IMG/VR virus record: IMGVR_UViG_3300009370_000007
Location: 43,023-107,022 of that record
Direction: 5' to 3' (one strand)
Length of the DNA: 64,000 nucleotides
Origin: a virus
Under the pieces are notes generated by a model that saw only the letters and a list, made by a program, of their open reading frames with translations, was not told the origin of the DNA and did no database searches. Position 1 is the first letter of the stretch. Each line of letters opens with the position of its first letter. This document shows, one piece after another, positions 47,540 to 55,447 of the stretch. The translations under genes and the position numbers were made by a program.

Positions 47540-48820
47540 TTAATATCCACCCTTCGCGCCATCAGCCTGCTGAAAATCAGCCTTGGTCATTTGCTCTAGT
47601 TCAACAAAATTAAGAGTCAAATCAGTTTCAACAGGATGACCATCATAAAATGTTGCATTAACTCCCGCACCTGCATAATTTACATCAACACTTGTGCAGG
47701 CGCACATTCTAATTTTATGAAGTTTTGCTTGATTCCAATATTCGATACCAAATTGATTTGGATATTGCCAAAAGGCTCCATAAGAGGAACTTTCGTAAAA
47801 AGAAGGAGCAGAATAAAATTTAAATGCTCGAATAATAGCCTGAACTTCATTGGCTTCTTTTTGATTTCTAGGAGAAAACTTAAAGGTGAATGAAAAATTT
47901 CTAAATTCAACTCCATTAAAAAATTGTTCCATGTGAGGATTGACTGCAATCTTATCGTATTCCTTTAATCCCAGTTGAACAAGCGATTCCTGCCCAATTA
48001 TTCCGGCTGCTTTTTGAAGCCCAGCTATGGCTGCGCTGCCGGTGCCAGTCCCAACAGCAGATCCCGCAATTTCCCAACCAGAAGCTCCCCGCTTAAATTG
48101 CTTCACTCCTTGTTTTATCATCGCCCCAACCTGGCCAAGTTCTCCTGCGGCCCAATTTGCACGATAACTTTCATTTATTTGATGGGGCATATACAAAATA
48201 ATTTGTCCAATACTTTGTTTACTGAATCCACTCAACCCACCAAGACCAGATGCAATTGCTCCAATGCTTCCTGGCAAATCCGCTATTCCTCCAAGTTGAC
48301 CCATTCCCTCGTCCACAAACCCCCCGATGGTGGCACTTCCTAAATCCCCCAACCCAACAGCAGAAGTTACGCTATCCATTGCTCCACCGACAGCACCAGT
48401 AACAGAATCAACGGCTCCTGTTACTGCGTTAACTGCTCCGCCAACAGCATTAAGAGCACCAGAAATTCCTCCTCCAATAGCAGAACCCACATCACTATTT
48501 TTAATTTCACTAAGAACATTATTTAAAAATCCGCCTTCGGTGTTTTCTTCTGGGGAATTTCTTCCAGAAGATTTAAGTTTTGCTCCATGAACAGAGTGAA
48601 CAGTAAAGCGAACAAAATGTCCCTCTTCAGGGCCCTCGACATCTAATGGGTATCTTAAGTTTAGTCTAGCAAATTTATCCGTATGTAGGCCTACAAATTG
48701 CCCAGAGCCGGTTACGCCTTCAAAGGCTCCACTAAAATCAGCATAGGCTTCTTTGGCTCCAGCGACGAGGCCTCCCCCTCCTCCTTCTGCCGAATCTCCC
48801 GTTACATCTCCTTCACTCAT
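47540..48820 (-). CDS. baseplate tail-tube initiator/cap protein (gp48/gp54-like)
   Basis: The protein has 426 residues. Near the N-terminus is LNLRYPLDVEGPEEGHFVRF. About residues 100-200 are a Gly/Ala/Val repeat (GGAVNAVTGAVDSVTGAVG and similar). The C-terminal 150 residues show FSFTFKFSPRNQKEANEVQ, IIRAFKFYSAPSF, PNQFGIEYWN, LHKIRMCACTSVDVNYAG and DGHPVETDLTLNFVELE. That C-terminal pattern is the tube-like fold of T4 gp48 and gp54, which seat the tail tube on the baseplate. I cannot decide between the two. It is the first gene of the leftward baseplate operon. Confidence 0.75.
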   Translation of the reverse strand: MSEGDVTGDSAEGGGGGLVAGAKEAYADFSGAFEGVTGSGQFVGLHTDKFARLNLRYPLDVEGPEEGHFVRFTVHSVHGAKLKSSGRNSPEENTEGGFLNNVLSEIKNSDVGSAIGGGISGALNAVGGAVNAVTGAVDSVTGAVGGAMDSVTSAVGLGDLGSATIGGFVDEGMGQLGGIADLPGSIGAIASGLGGLSGFSKQSIGQIILYMPHQINESYRANWAAGELGQVGAMIKQGVKQFKRGASGWEIAGSAVGTGTGSAAIAGLQKAAGIIGQESLVQLGLKEYDKIAVNPHMEQFFNGVEFRNFSFTFKFSPRNQKEANEVQAIIRAFKFYSAPSFYESSSYGAFWQYPNQFGIEYWNQAKLHKIRMCACTSVDVNYAGAGVNATFYDGHPVETDLTLNFVELEQMTKADFQQADGAKGGY

Positions 48821-48856
48821 TTCTTCCCCTTTTAACTTAAAAAATAGACCTACATA

Positions 48857-48864
48857 TATTTATG
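48857..48864 (-). promoter_or_regulatory. possible late promoter CATAAATA in the divergent intergenic region
   Basis: The minus strand reads CATAAATA, one mismatch from TATAAATA, 37 bases before the gp48/54-like ATG at 48820. It overlaps the first codon of gp4 on the plus strand. The gap between the two divergent genes is only 41 bases, so late transcription to the left must start in or beside it. I see no equally good octamer for the plus strand. Confidence 0.4.
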
Positions 48865-49317
48865 GCATATAAAGGAAAATGGCGACCAAAGAATATAGAA
48901 AAGTACGAAGGCAATCATGCAAAAATTGTATATCGCTCTTTATGGGAACGTCAGGCCTTTAAGTGGTGTGACGCCAACCCAAAGGTAGTAAAGTGGAGCA
49001 GCGAGAGCGTGATAGTCCCATACATCTCAAAGACCGATGGTAGACGGCATCGGTACTATGTGGATTTAAAAATAACCTATGATACTGGAAAAACTATTCT
49101 TGTTGAAATTAAACCCAAACGCCAAACCAAACCCCCCAAAAAGAAAACAAAAAAAACCAGAAGGTATATCACAGAAGTTATGGCATACGGAAAAAATACA
49201 TCTAAGTGGGAATATGCAGAAGAGTTTGCAAAATCCCGGGGGTGGGAATTTCAAATATGGACAGAGGACACATTAAAAGAATTGGGCATCAAAATACTTA
49301 AAAATTCTAATAAATAG
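48862..49317 (+). CDS. 4: gp4 head-completion protein, PD-(D/E)XK nuclease fold
   Basis: The protein has 151 residues, as in T4 gp4/gp50 (150). The N-terminus MAYKGKWRPKNIEKYEGN and the YRSLWERQAFKWCDANPKVVKWSSE segment are diagnostic. The nuclease core RYYVDLKI...TILVEIKPK has the D...ExK layout of TnsA-like enzymes, followed by a Lys-rich stretch (KRQTKPPKKKTKK). T4 gp4 is needed to complete filled heads before tail joining. The start has no clear Shine-Dalgarno sequence (upstream TACATATATTT), which is unusual next to its neighbours. Confidence 0.88.
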   Translation: MAYKGKWRPKNIEKYEGNHAKIVYRSLWERQAFKWCDANPKVVKWSSESVIVPYISKTDGRRHRYYVDLKITYDTGKTILVEIKPKRQTKPPKKKTKKTRRYITEVMAYGKNTSKWEYAEEFAKSRGWEFQIWTEDTLKELGIKILKNSNK

Positions 49318-49321
49318 TAAT

Positions 49322-49945
49322 ATGGCAACAGAAAGCGCATTCACTACTATTCTTCATTCCGGTCGAGGGATAAAGAAAACAGAAGAAGCCAGGGAATGGT
49401 ATAGACGCCAAGCTGGACGAGTCAGAAGAGGCCAACAAAGAACAAGACCAAATCAATTGCTCTTGGACGCAAAGGCAAGAGGAACTCTAAGACAAAGACT
49501 GAGAATGCCATTTATGATTGGCAATATGTATATGTTTAGATATAACCCAAAATTAAGAGAATCTCTTAATTATTATGACACTCTTCCTCTGGTATTTCCC
49601 ATTGAACAATATGAAGATGGATTTTTGGCAATCAATATGCATTATCTTTTTCCAAAATACAGAGCAATACTAATGGATAAATTGTATCCTCTACTAAGAA
49701 ACAATAGAATGGACGAAACAACTCGACTTAGACTTACATATGAACTTCTAAATGGGACAAGAAAGTATAAATATTTCAAACCATGTCTTCATCGGTATTT
49801 GAGAGAGCAAGTTGAATCGAGATATATTCAGATTCCAGTTGAAGAATGGGACATTGCATTATTTCTTCCGACAGACCGATTTAAAAAAGCCACAAGAAGA
49901 AAGGTCTGGGCACAATCAAGAAAGGACATATTCTTAGGAAGGTAA
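49322..49945 (+). CDS. conserved T4-like phage protein of unknown function
   Basis: The protein has 207 residues with a very basic N-terminal third (ARGWYRR...RRGQQRTRPN-like composition). It then has a hydrophobic core with GNMYMFRYNPKLRESLNYYDTLPLVFPIE and a YEDGFLAINMHYLFPKYRA segment. I have seen the 'M..Y.Y.PK....L.yYD..PLV.P' pattern in many large tailed phages, always near head- and tail-completion genes, but I know no function. It follows gp4 by 4 bases. A role in DNA-end or connector assembly would fit the basic region and the position, but is only inference. Confidence 0.6.
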   Translation: MATESAFTTILHSGRGIKKTEEAREWYRRQAGRVRRGQQRTRPNQLLLDAKARGTLRQRLRMPFMIGNMYMFRYNPKLRESLNYYDTLPLVFPIEQYEDGFLAINMHYLFPKYRAILMDKLYPLLRNNRMDETTRLRLTYELLNGTRKYKYFKPCLHRYLREQVESRYIQIPVEEWDIALFLPTDRFKKATRRKVWAQSRKDIFLGR

Positions 49946-49957
49946 GGAAAAATTTAA

Positions 49958-50692
49958 ATGAACATAAATCAATTTAAAGCAAGTTTAAGGGGACAGCACT
50001 TAGCCTCTCCTTCAAACTTTAGAGTAATGTTCTCCGGGGGAGTTTTAAAGAGTGGACCGGCGAGGGCAATTGCATTTCAATGTAACCAGGCCCAACTGCC
50101 TGGGCAATCTTTTGCCACCAACGAAATTAGAACATACGGACCTATTCGCAAAATGCCATATTCTTTTATCTATGACGATCTTCAATTGGGAATTTATTGC
50201 ACAGAAGACATGGATGTAAAGAGAACCTTTGATGATTGGATGAATGCCGTTGGAGACAACATAACTGGTGATTTTAATTATTATAGCAATTATACTACGG
50301 ACATTGACATTGAACAATTAGATAGTAAGGGAAGAGTTACATATGCAATTAAAGTCTTGGAGGCATATCCGATGATGGTTCAGCCCCTTGCATTAGATTA
50401 TTCTCAATCAAATTCATTTCATAATTTACCAGTAACATTTGCATTCCGCAAATGGAGGGAAGAGCCAATTCCACTCAACCCCTTTGCGAGCAATCTTAAT
50501 ATTAACTCTCTTTATCCAAATTTTGATATTTCATCAACCCTAGATAGATTTGGAGTTGCTGTTGTTAGTCGAGCAGAAGGACAGGTTTCTGCTAAAATTG
50601 AACAAGGAATTAGTTTTGCAGGATCAGTTGCATCTGCATCAACATCAACAAACAAAACACACTCATCTGATAATTATTTTATTAACAATTAA
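49958..50692 (+). CDS. tail-tube fold protein (gp19/gp54-like)
   Basis: The protein has 244 residues. Features of the tube fold are FQCNQAQLPGQSFATNEIRTYG, IYDDLQLGIYCTEDMDVKRTFDDWM, YYSNYTTDIDIEQLDSKG, YAIKVLEAYPMMVQPLALDY and NLPVTFAFRKW. This is the layout of T4 gp19 and of the tube-like baseplate proteins gp48 and gp54. T4 gp19 has 163 residues, so this is longer, with a Ser/Thr/Asn-rich tail of about 50 residues. It could be the tail-tube initiator (gp54) or a second tube protein; the main gp19 is not in this window. The ribosome site is AAGGAAAAATTTAA before ATG. Confidence 0.65.
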   Translation: MNINQFKASLRGQHLASPSNFRVMFSGGVLKSGPARAIAFQCNQAQLPGQSFATNEIRTYGPIRKMPYSFIYDDLQLGIYCTEDMDVKRTFDDWMNAVGDNITGDFNYYSNYTTDIDIEQLDSKGRVTYAIKVLEAYPMMVQPLALDYSQSNSFHNLPVTFAFRKWREEPIPLNPFASNLNINSLYPNFDISSTLDRFGVAVVSRAEGQVSAKIEQGISFAGSVASASTSTNKTHSSDNYFINN

Positions 50693-50721
50693 TTGCAATT
50701 ACCTTGGAGGAATAACACATT

Positions 50722-51450
50722 ATGGCATTACCGAAACTTGATGTACCGATACATGAATTGACTTTACCATCGACCGGAGAAAAACTTAAATACCGACCCT
50801 TTCTAGTAAAAGAACAAAAGATTCTTTTCATGGCAAACGAAGGGGAAGACTCAAAAGAAATGGTAGATTCTTTACGCCAAATCATAACCAATTGTTGCAT
50901 TGACGACATAGAAGTAGAAGACCTTCCAATTTTTGATATAGAATATATTTTTCTACAACTGCGATCTAAGTCTGTTGGGGAACAATCTACTCTACAATTT
51001 AAGTGTCAAAATGTCATGGAAGAAAGCACTTGTGGTGGAATTGTTGAAATGAATTTAGATTTATCAAAAATTAAAGTTCATAAAGACAAAAAGCATAATC
51101 CTAAAATTCAACTAACAAAAGACCTTGGGATGATTATGAGATACCCAAAAATTGAATTGTTATCTGAAATTGAAGGGCTGACTGAAGGAAAAGAGGATAT
51201 GAATGAAATTCTAAAAATTATTGTTAAATGTATTGATAACATTTATGATTCTGATAATGTATACAGCGCAAAAGACCATACCCTAGAAGAACTAGAAGAA
51301 TTCCTTTTAGGAATGACCCAAGATCAATTTGAAAAAATTCAACTCTTCTTCGAGACAATGCCAAAACTAAAGGAAAATGTTAAATATAAGTGCAACAAAT
51401 GTGGCTTAGAAGATGCAGTTGATTTGGAGGGACTGCAAAGTTTTTTTTAG
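50722..51450 (+). CDS. 26: gp26-like baseplate hub/tail assembly chaperone (zero-frame product)
   Basis: The protein has 242 residues. It has the gp26-family pattern KYRPFLVKEQKILFMANEG, then DLPIFDIEYIFLQLRSKSVGE. There are two possible zinc-binding cysteine pairs (KCQNVMEESTC and CNKCG). The frame ends at TAG 51448-51450 directly after eight T residues. A -1 shift there would add 64 residues, giving a 306-residue product ending at 51641. The gene immediately precedes the tape measure, where lambda-like phages encode the G and G-T chaperones. I infer that it keeps the tape measure soluble and assembled during baseplate and tail building. A ribosome site (CTTGGAGGAATAACAC) precedes the ATG. 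Confidence 0.82.
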   Translation: MALPKLDVPIHELTLPSTGEKLKYRPFLVKEQKILFMANEGEDSKEMVDSLRQIITNCCIDDIEVEDLPIFDIEYIFLQLRSKSVGEQSTLQFKCQNVMEESTCGGIVEMNLDLSKIKVHKDKKHNPKIQLTKDLGMIMRYPKIELLSEIEGLTEGKEDMNEILKIIVKCIDNIYDSDNVYSAKDHTLEELEEFLLGMTQDQFEKIQLFFETMPKLKENVKYKCNKCGLEDAVDLEGLQSFF

Positions 51451-51471
51451 TAGGGCTATCTCACGATAGCC
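51441..51471 (+). promoter_or_regulatory. candidate programmed -1 ribosomal frameshift signal
   Basis: In the zero frame the end of gene 26 reads AGT TTT TTT TAG, giving the slippery heptamer T TTT TTT at 51441-51447. A 6-base spacer (TAGTAG) follows, then a perfect 7-bp hairpin GGCTATC-TCAC-GATAGCC (51454-51471), extendable by a G-U pair. Heptamer, spacer and hairpin fit the usual bacterial -1 frameshift arrangement. Shifting by -1 gives an uninterrupted frame to TAA at 51639-51641. Confidence 0.7.
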
Positions 51472-51641
51472 TTGATAATTATTATAAGGTTAATTTTGCA
51501 ATGATGCAGGATCATAAATATACTTTAAGCGATTTAGATAATATGATTCCTTGGGAACGAGAACTTTATGTTGCATTTTTACTTGCTCATTTAGAAGAAG
51601 AAAGAAAAAGAACAGAAGCCCAAAACGCAAAATTTAAGTAA
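51447..51641 (+). CDS. -1 frame extension of the gp26-like chaperone (gp51/T-like)
   Basis: The extension reads LVGLSHDSLDNYYKVNFAMM, then a YTLSDLDNMIPWERELYVAFLL segment and a charged helical end (AHLEEERKRTEAQNAKFK). Similar sequences (NYY..NF..M..H.YSL..l..M.PWER..YV..L...eEE) sit just before tape-measure genes in other myophages. It has no convincing start of its own: the first internal ATG pair (51501) has only a weak AAGG 11 bases upstream. Production as a C-terminal extension by frameshifting therefore seems more likely than separate translation. A separate 46-residue gp51-like protein remains possible. Confidence 0.65.
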   Translation, partial: LVGLSHDSLDNYYKVNFAMMQDHKYTLSDLDNMIPWERELYVAFLLAHLEEERKRTEAQNAKFK

Positions 51642-51656
51642 AGGAATATAAATTTA

Positions 51657-53621
51657 ATGGCCCTTCCTAACCCAGCAGCAGCAGTAGATAAAAAAACCCA
51701 GGCATCCAACGATCAGCTTCTTAAATTAACTCAAGAAATGCTAAAGCTCTTGGACGTGATTGCAGAGGCCACAGATGTTGCAGCAGATGAACAAGAAGTA
51801 ATTGAAGAGCAAACCTCAAAAACTGCAAAAATAGAAGCAGCAATGCTTCGTATCAAAAAGCTAGAAGTTACCAAAAATATAGCCAAAACTCTCTGGCAAA
51901 GAAAAGTAAATCAGGCATTAATCAAAAGAGAAAAACAAAAATTCAATATGATGATACGGCAATCTGCCTCGTTATCTCATATTGAACAACATCTTACTGG
52001 ATTTTCCGAAGGCATTGTAGGCCTTCCCGCAATTCTGGACACAAACATGAGAGGAATTACTTCTCAAATTGGAGATTTTACTCTGAAAGTGGCTGGTGGA
52101 TTTGGATTAATGAGAAAGGCCGGAGAAACTGCTGCGAAATGGACAAAGGGCGGATTTAATAAATTGTTCGGTCAAGGAGAAAAGAGAGCCAAAAAAGAAG
52201 AAGAAGGAAAACTCAAAGCAGTCGAAAATGATCGAGAAAATCGAAGGTTTTGGGGAAAAATGCTTGATGCCCTTGGCAGCATAAAGGGAGAAAAAGGAAA
52301 AAAAGAAGACAATATTTGGGGGAAACTGTTTCAGGCGGTTGTTCTGTTGGGAACTTTTCTTATGGCATGGTTCGCTGGATTATTCACAGAACTTGATAAT
52401 CAATTATTGGCACTAAGAGCATGGATAAGGCAGACCTGGGTTGGTAAGTTAGTATTAAGACTAAAGAAGATTCAAAAACTTGGAATAGGAGGACTGGTTA
52501 CAAGAATTTTGGCTCCCTTTGAAAAAATTATACTATGGATAAAGGGAAAATGGCTAAAGGCTACTGAAGGCATATCAACAATGTGGACGAAACTTACAAC
52601 CAATTTGACAAAATGGTTTCCAAAACTTTCTAAAATTATAAATCCAATCCTGGGTATTGGTCCACGACTTTTAGGATTATTGGCTAAGGTTGCCTGGCCC
52701 CTTACGATATTACTTATGGCATGGGAGGCTATTAAGGGATTTATGAAAGGGTGGGAAAAATATGCCACGGGAGGATTCTGGGATGGTGTAATGGGCGGAA
52801 TTCTTGGGGCCTTTGAAGGTATATTAAGATTTTTTACTGATGACCTTTTAAACTTAGCAAAAGACGTTGTTGCATGGCTTCTAGGAAAATTTGGCTGGAC
52901 AGACCTAGAAGCGAAGCTAGATTCATTTGAATTCAATATTTCTGGAATAGTAACTGGTTGGTTAACTTCTGCGATAAATTGGATATATGGCCTCTTTGGA
53001 TTAACACCATTAGGAGTTCCAGCCGAAGGAACTTTTCCAGAAGATGAAGATTGGACATTATCGGGAATGTTAAATAGTGTCTGGGAAGGAATTAAAGATT
53101 GGTTTCTTGACATGATTAATTGGAAAAAGGTTAGAGCAGAAATGATGGCAGGGAAAGCGACAAATGCCGATGGAACCAAAATCAATGGAATGGGTGATAT
53201 AATAATGTACTTCATTGACCAATTTGTTAACTGGTTTTCAGAATTTCTTAGTTTTGATTTTGGAAAAGTACAGGAATGGTTCTTTACTAAAATGGGCTCA
53301 ATGGGAGACACTCTTCGTGGATGGTTAGGAGGAGACACCGACGAGGCGGGAAAAACAAAGGGAATAAGCCCATCAGAAACACAAGGACTTCTTGATAAAG
53401 TAAACTCCTATGCTGATAGAATTATGACCCAACATGATTTAATCAATGGGCTTCAGAAGCAAATTAATGAATTAACAGCGGCATATGACAATGCAAGAGC
53501 GACAGCGGGAGGCGGGGCGATTGCAGTTACAAATTCAAGTGGAGGAACTGTAACCCAAGTTGCAATGCAAGGAACTCCTAATGTGCGGAATACCGCTGCA
53601 ATGAATGGGGATGTAAAATAA
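51657..53621 (+). CDS. 29: tail tape measure protein (gp29-like)
   Basis: The protein has 654 residues (T4 gp29 has 590). The N-terminal 130 residues are a charged helical region (LLKLTQEMLKLLDVI...EEQTSKTAKIEAAMLRIKKLE). The central part has hydrophobic helices (LFQAVVLLGTFLMAWFAGLF; LAKVAWPLTILLMAWEAIKG) among Trp- and Lys-rich amphipathic stretches, and the C-terminus is a coiled coil plus a Gly/Ala tail. Helices, membrane-like segments and the place right after the chaperone gene fit a tape measure that sets tail length and may later enter the host membrane. Sequence identity to T4 gp29 is not obvious by eye. It is the last gene of the rightward operon, with a terminator 23 bases downstream. 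Confidence 0.75.
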   Translation: MALPNPAAAVDKKTQASNDQLLKLTQEMLKLLDVIAEATDVAADEQEVIEEQTSKTAKIEAAMLRIKKLEVTKNIAKTLWQRKVNQALIKREKQKFNMMIRQSASLSHIEQHLTGFSEGIVGLPAILDTNMRGITSQIGDFTLKVAGGFGLMRKAGETAAKWTKGGFNKLFGQGEKRAKKEEEGKLKAVENDRENRRFWGKMLDALGSIKGEKGKKEDNIWGKLFQAVVLLGTFLMAWFAGLFTELDNQLLALRAWIRQTWVGKLVLRLKKIQKLGIGGLVTRILAPFEKIILWIKGKWLKATEGISTMWTKLTTNLTKWFPKLSKIINPILGIGPRLLGLLAKVAWPLTILLMAWEAIKGFMKGWEKYATGGFWDGVMGGILGAFEGILRFFTDDLLNLAKDVVAWLLGKFGWTDLEAKLDSFEFNISGIVTGWLTSAINWIYGLFGLTPLGVPAEGTFPEDEDWTLSGMLNSVWEGIKDWFLDMINWKKVRAEMMAGKATNADGTKINGMGDIIMYFIDQFVNWFSEFLSFDFGKVQEWFFTKMGSMGDTLRGWLGGDTDEAGKTKGISPSETQGLLDKVNSYADRIMTQHDLINGLQKQINELTAAYDNARATAGGGAIAVTNSSGGTVTQVAMQGTPNVRNTAAMNGDVK

Positions 53622-53643
53622 TAAAAACAAAAGGCCGTAAAAA

Positions 53644-53672
53644 AGGGGGGCTACCAAAAAGGCAACCCCCCT
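53644..53672. terminator. bidirectional terminator between convergent operons
   Basis: A 7-bp G/C arm pair (AGGGGGG and CCCCCCT, 53644-53650 and 53666-53672) encloses a short imperfect inner stem and an A5 loop. On the plus strand it is followed by AATTTTATT and on the minus strand by TTTTTTACGG. It lies between the tape measure (ending 53621, plus) and gp32 (ending 53697, minus), so it can stop both transcripts. Confidence 0.85.
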
Positions 53673-53696
53673 AATTTTATTGGACTATGTTAAAGA

Positions 53697-54590
53697 CTAA
53701 ACGTCTTCTGCCAACTTGCTGAAGTATGACAAATTATCATCATCTCCATTATTATCAGAAGTCTCCAATGCAGGAGCAGCTTCGACCGCACGCGACGGTG
53801 CAGGCTGAACATACTCTCTCTCTTCAACTTCATTCGACGGAGCAGAATTTCCAATGACTCGTTCAAAACGAGACTTCAATTCCGCATACTCCTTGAACTG
53901 ATCGGGAGCAACAAGAGCTTCCAAAGAATACTCCTTCTTCCAAATCTGTTCAAGCTCTCCATCGTCATCCAACAATGCCGAAGGACTGGCAAACTCTGAC
54001 TTGTCATAGTTACGGAATCCCGCAACCTGACGGGCGCGCAACTTAAAGTCGGCACCTTCCCACAAATCAAAAGGATTCACGGGAGTCTCGTCATCAAACT
54101 CCGGGTGCATGGTATCCTTGATCTTGTCATGGATCTTCTTTCCGTACTGATACAGAAAGACCTTGCCCTCGTTCTCAGGATTCGCAGGATCGCTCACTAC
54201 ATAGATATTTGAAAAATATTGTAGCTTACGCTTCTGCTTGCGAGCAGTTTCCTTGTCTGCATCGACACCAGAGTTCCAGAGTCGAGTATTATACTCGGAC
54301 ACCGGATCTTTCTTTCCGAGAGTGGTCAACGATTTCTCGATATACCAACCACCCGGTCCCTGGAATCCATGAGTGAACAAGCGAACCCACGGAATATCCT
54401 CACCATCCGGTGCAGGAAGAAACCGAAGAACTGCATGGCCGTTTCCAGCCTTGTCCACAGTCAGCTTCCAAATGCGATCATCTCCGTTGGAACCCCGTTC
54501 GGTTCGTGTGTTGCTATTGAGCTTTTCAATCTCTTTGGTGAGACTGTCAATGCTCTTCTTGCGATTCTTTTTTAATTGACTAAATGACAT
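53697..54590 (-). CDS. 32: single-stranded DNA-binding protein gp32
   Basis: The protein has 297 residues (T4 gp32 has 301). The basic N-terminal B domain (FSQLKKNRKKSIDSLTKEIE) mediates cooperativity in T4. The core has WKLTVDKAGNGHAVLRFLPAP, WVRLFTHGFQGPGGWYIEKS, YFSNIYVVSDPANPENEGKVFLYQYGKKI and VAGFRNYDKSEF. The acidic C-terminal tail (SDNNGDDDNLSYFSKLAEDV) is the usual partner-binding A domain. No cysteine is present, so the zinc site of T4 gp32 is lost. gp59, its loading partner, is encoded just upstream. It coats single-stranded DNA in replication, recombination and repair. Confidence 0.95.
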   Translation of the reverse strand: MSFSQLKKNRKKSIDSLTKEIEKLNSNTRTERGSNGDDRIWKLTVDKAGNGHAVLRFLPAPDGEDIPWVRLFTHGFQGPGGWYIEKSLTTLGKKDPVSEYNTRLWNSGVDADKETARKQKRKLQYFSNIYVVSDPANPENEGKVFLYQYGKKIHDKIKDTMHPEFDDETPVNPFDLWEGADFKLRARQVAGFRNYDKSEFASPSALLDDDGELEQIWKKEYSLEALVAPDQFKEYAELKSRFERVIGNSAPSNEVEEREYVQPAPSRAVEAAPALETSDNNGDDDNLSYFSKLAEDV

Positions 54591-54636
54591 ATATTTCTCC
54601 TTGTATTATTTTGTCGTATTGTCGTATCCAATATTC

Positions 54637-54846
54637 CTAAAGTGCTTCAGGAATATCTTCATTTTTATTTAGTAATCTATTATGAATTAATTCATCTGCC
54701 TCCTTTGCATAATTTTGATACTCATCCAAAACTTCTCGTTGCTTTTGAATAACTTCTACACAACGATCAATCTGATCCTTCAGAATTTTGTTTTCTGCCT
54801 TGAGTAAACGAATCTTTCTTCTCGATTGAAAAAATTCTTTAATCAT
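54637..54846 (-). CDS. small coiled-coil protein between gp59 and gp32
   Basis: The protein has 69 residues and is almost entirely helical, with heptads (RRKIRLLKAENKILKDQIDRCVEVIQKQREVLDEY). Its start overlaps the end of gp59 by 8 bases, so the two are probably translationally coupled. I recognise no family. Position in the gp59-gp32 unit suggests a role linked to replication, but this is inference. Confidence 0.6.
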   Translation of the reverse strand: MIKEFFQSRRKIRLLKAENKILKDQIDRCVEVIQKQREVLDEYQNYAKEADELIHNRLLNKNEDIPEAL

Positions 54847-55447
54847 TTGTTACAAACTCCTCCTGTAATATTTTCTTAAATTTACCAGAATCTATTTTTA
54901 AAAAGGGACGATACTTACAAAGATAAAAGTATGCATCACCCCAGACCAACTCGTCATCAATTTCTCTGTCCCACTTCTCAAAGCAATTCAATACTGAATC
55001 AATTCCAATTAGCGTCTCGGCATCCACTTCTCCACGCTCATACATAGTAAAAAGAGGCGGGTGCTGACCCTCGGAACATTCAAACAATTCATCAAATGTA
55101 CCGTCCCAAGAGTCAGCAACCCTAGAAACATTTTCCTTAAATAGATAAGATAGGGATTCCTGTTTCTTCTTCCATTTCGTATATCGAGCTTCTGCCTTGA
55201 CTCCAACCAGATCCCGAATCCAAAACTGTCGATCCTCGGTCATGTTGGCAATCAAATAATTCACCAACTCATCAACCCGATTAAATTTCTTTGCGAGTTT
55301 CTCAAAGAAGATTCGATCACGTCGCAACTTAAAAGATCCCTCGTTGGGCCTGACCTTCCCGTGATATTTAAAATAATCATATTCCTTTTTATTGAAATGA
55401 AACTTCAATGCAAGATAAGTCTGGTAGACATCAAAACTCGATACCAT
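54839..55447 (-). CDS. 59: gp59 loader of the replicative helicase
   Basis: The protein has 202 residues (T4 gp59 has 217). It matches the family in VYQTYLALKFHFNKKEYDYFKYHGKV, RRDRIFFEKLAKKFNRVDELVNYLIANM, DRQFWIRDLVG and the C-terminal FEKWDREIDDELVWGDAYFYLCKYRPFLKI. T4 gp59 binds fork DNA and gp32 and loads the gp41 helicase. The gene overlaps the preceding one by 17 bases and the small coiled-coil gene by 8, and gp32 follows, so partners are co-expressed. Confidence 0.88.
   Translation of the reverse strand: MVSSFDVYQTYLALKFHFNKKEYDYFKYHGKVRPNEGSFKLRRDRIFFEKLAKKFNRVDELVNYLIANMTEDRQFWIRDLVGVKAEARYTKWKKKQESLSYLFKENVSRVADSWDGTFDELFECSEGQHPPLFTMYERGEVDAETLIGIDSVLNCFEKWDREIDDELVWGDAYFYLCKYRPFLKIDSGKFKKILQEEFVTND

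Noticed and set aside
49766-49773. Exact TATAAATA on the plus strand
   Set aside because: It is inside a gene coding for Lys-Tyr-Lys-Tyr, 185 bases from the next start and with no gap, so a chance match is more likely.
52472-53338. 288-residue minus-strand frame
   Set aside because: It is antisense to the tape measure gene, low in sense-like composition and has no ribosome site.
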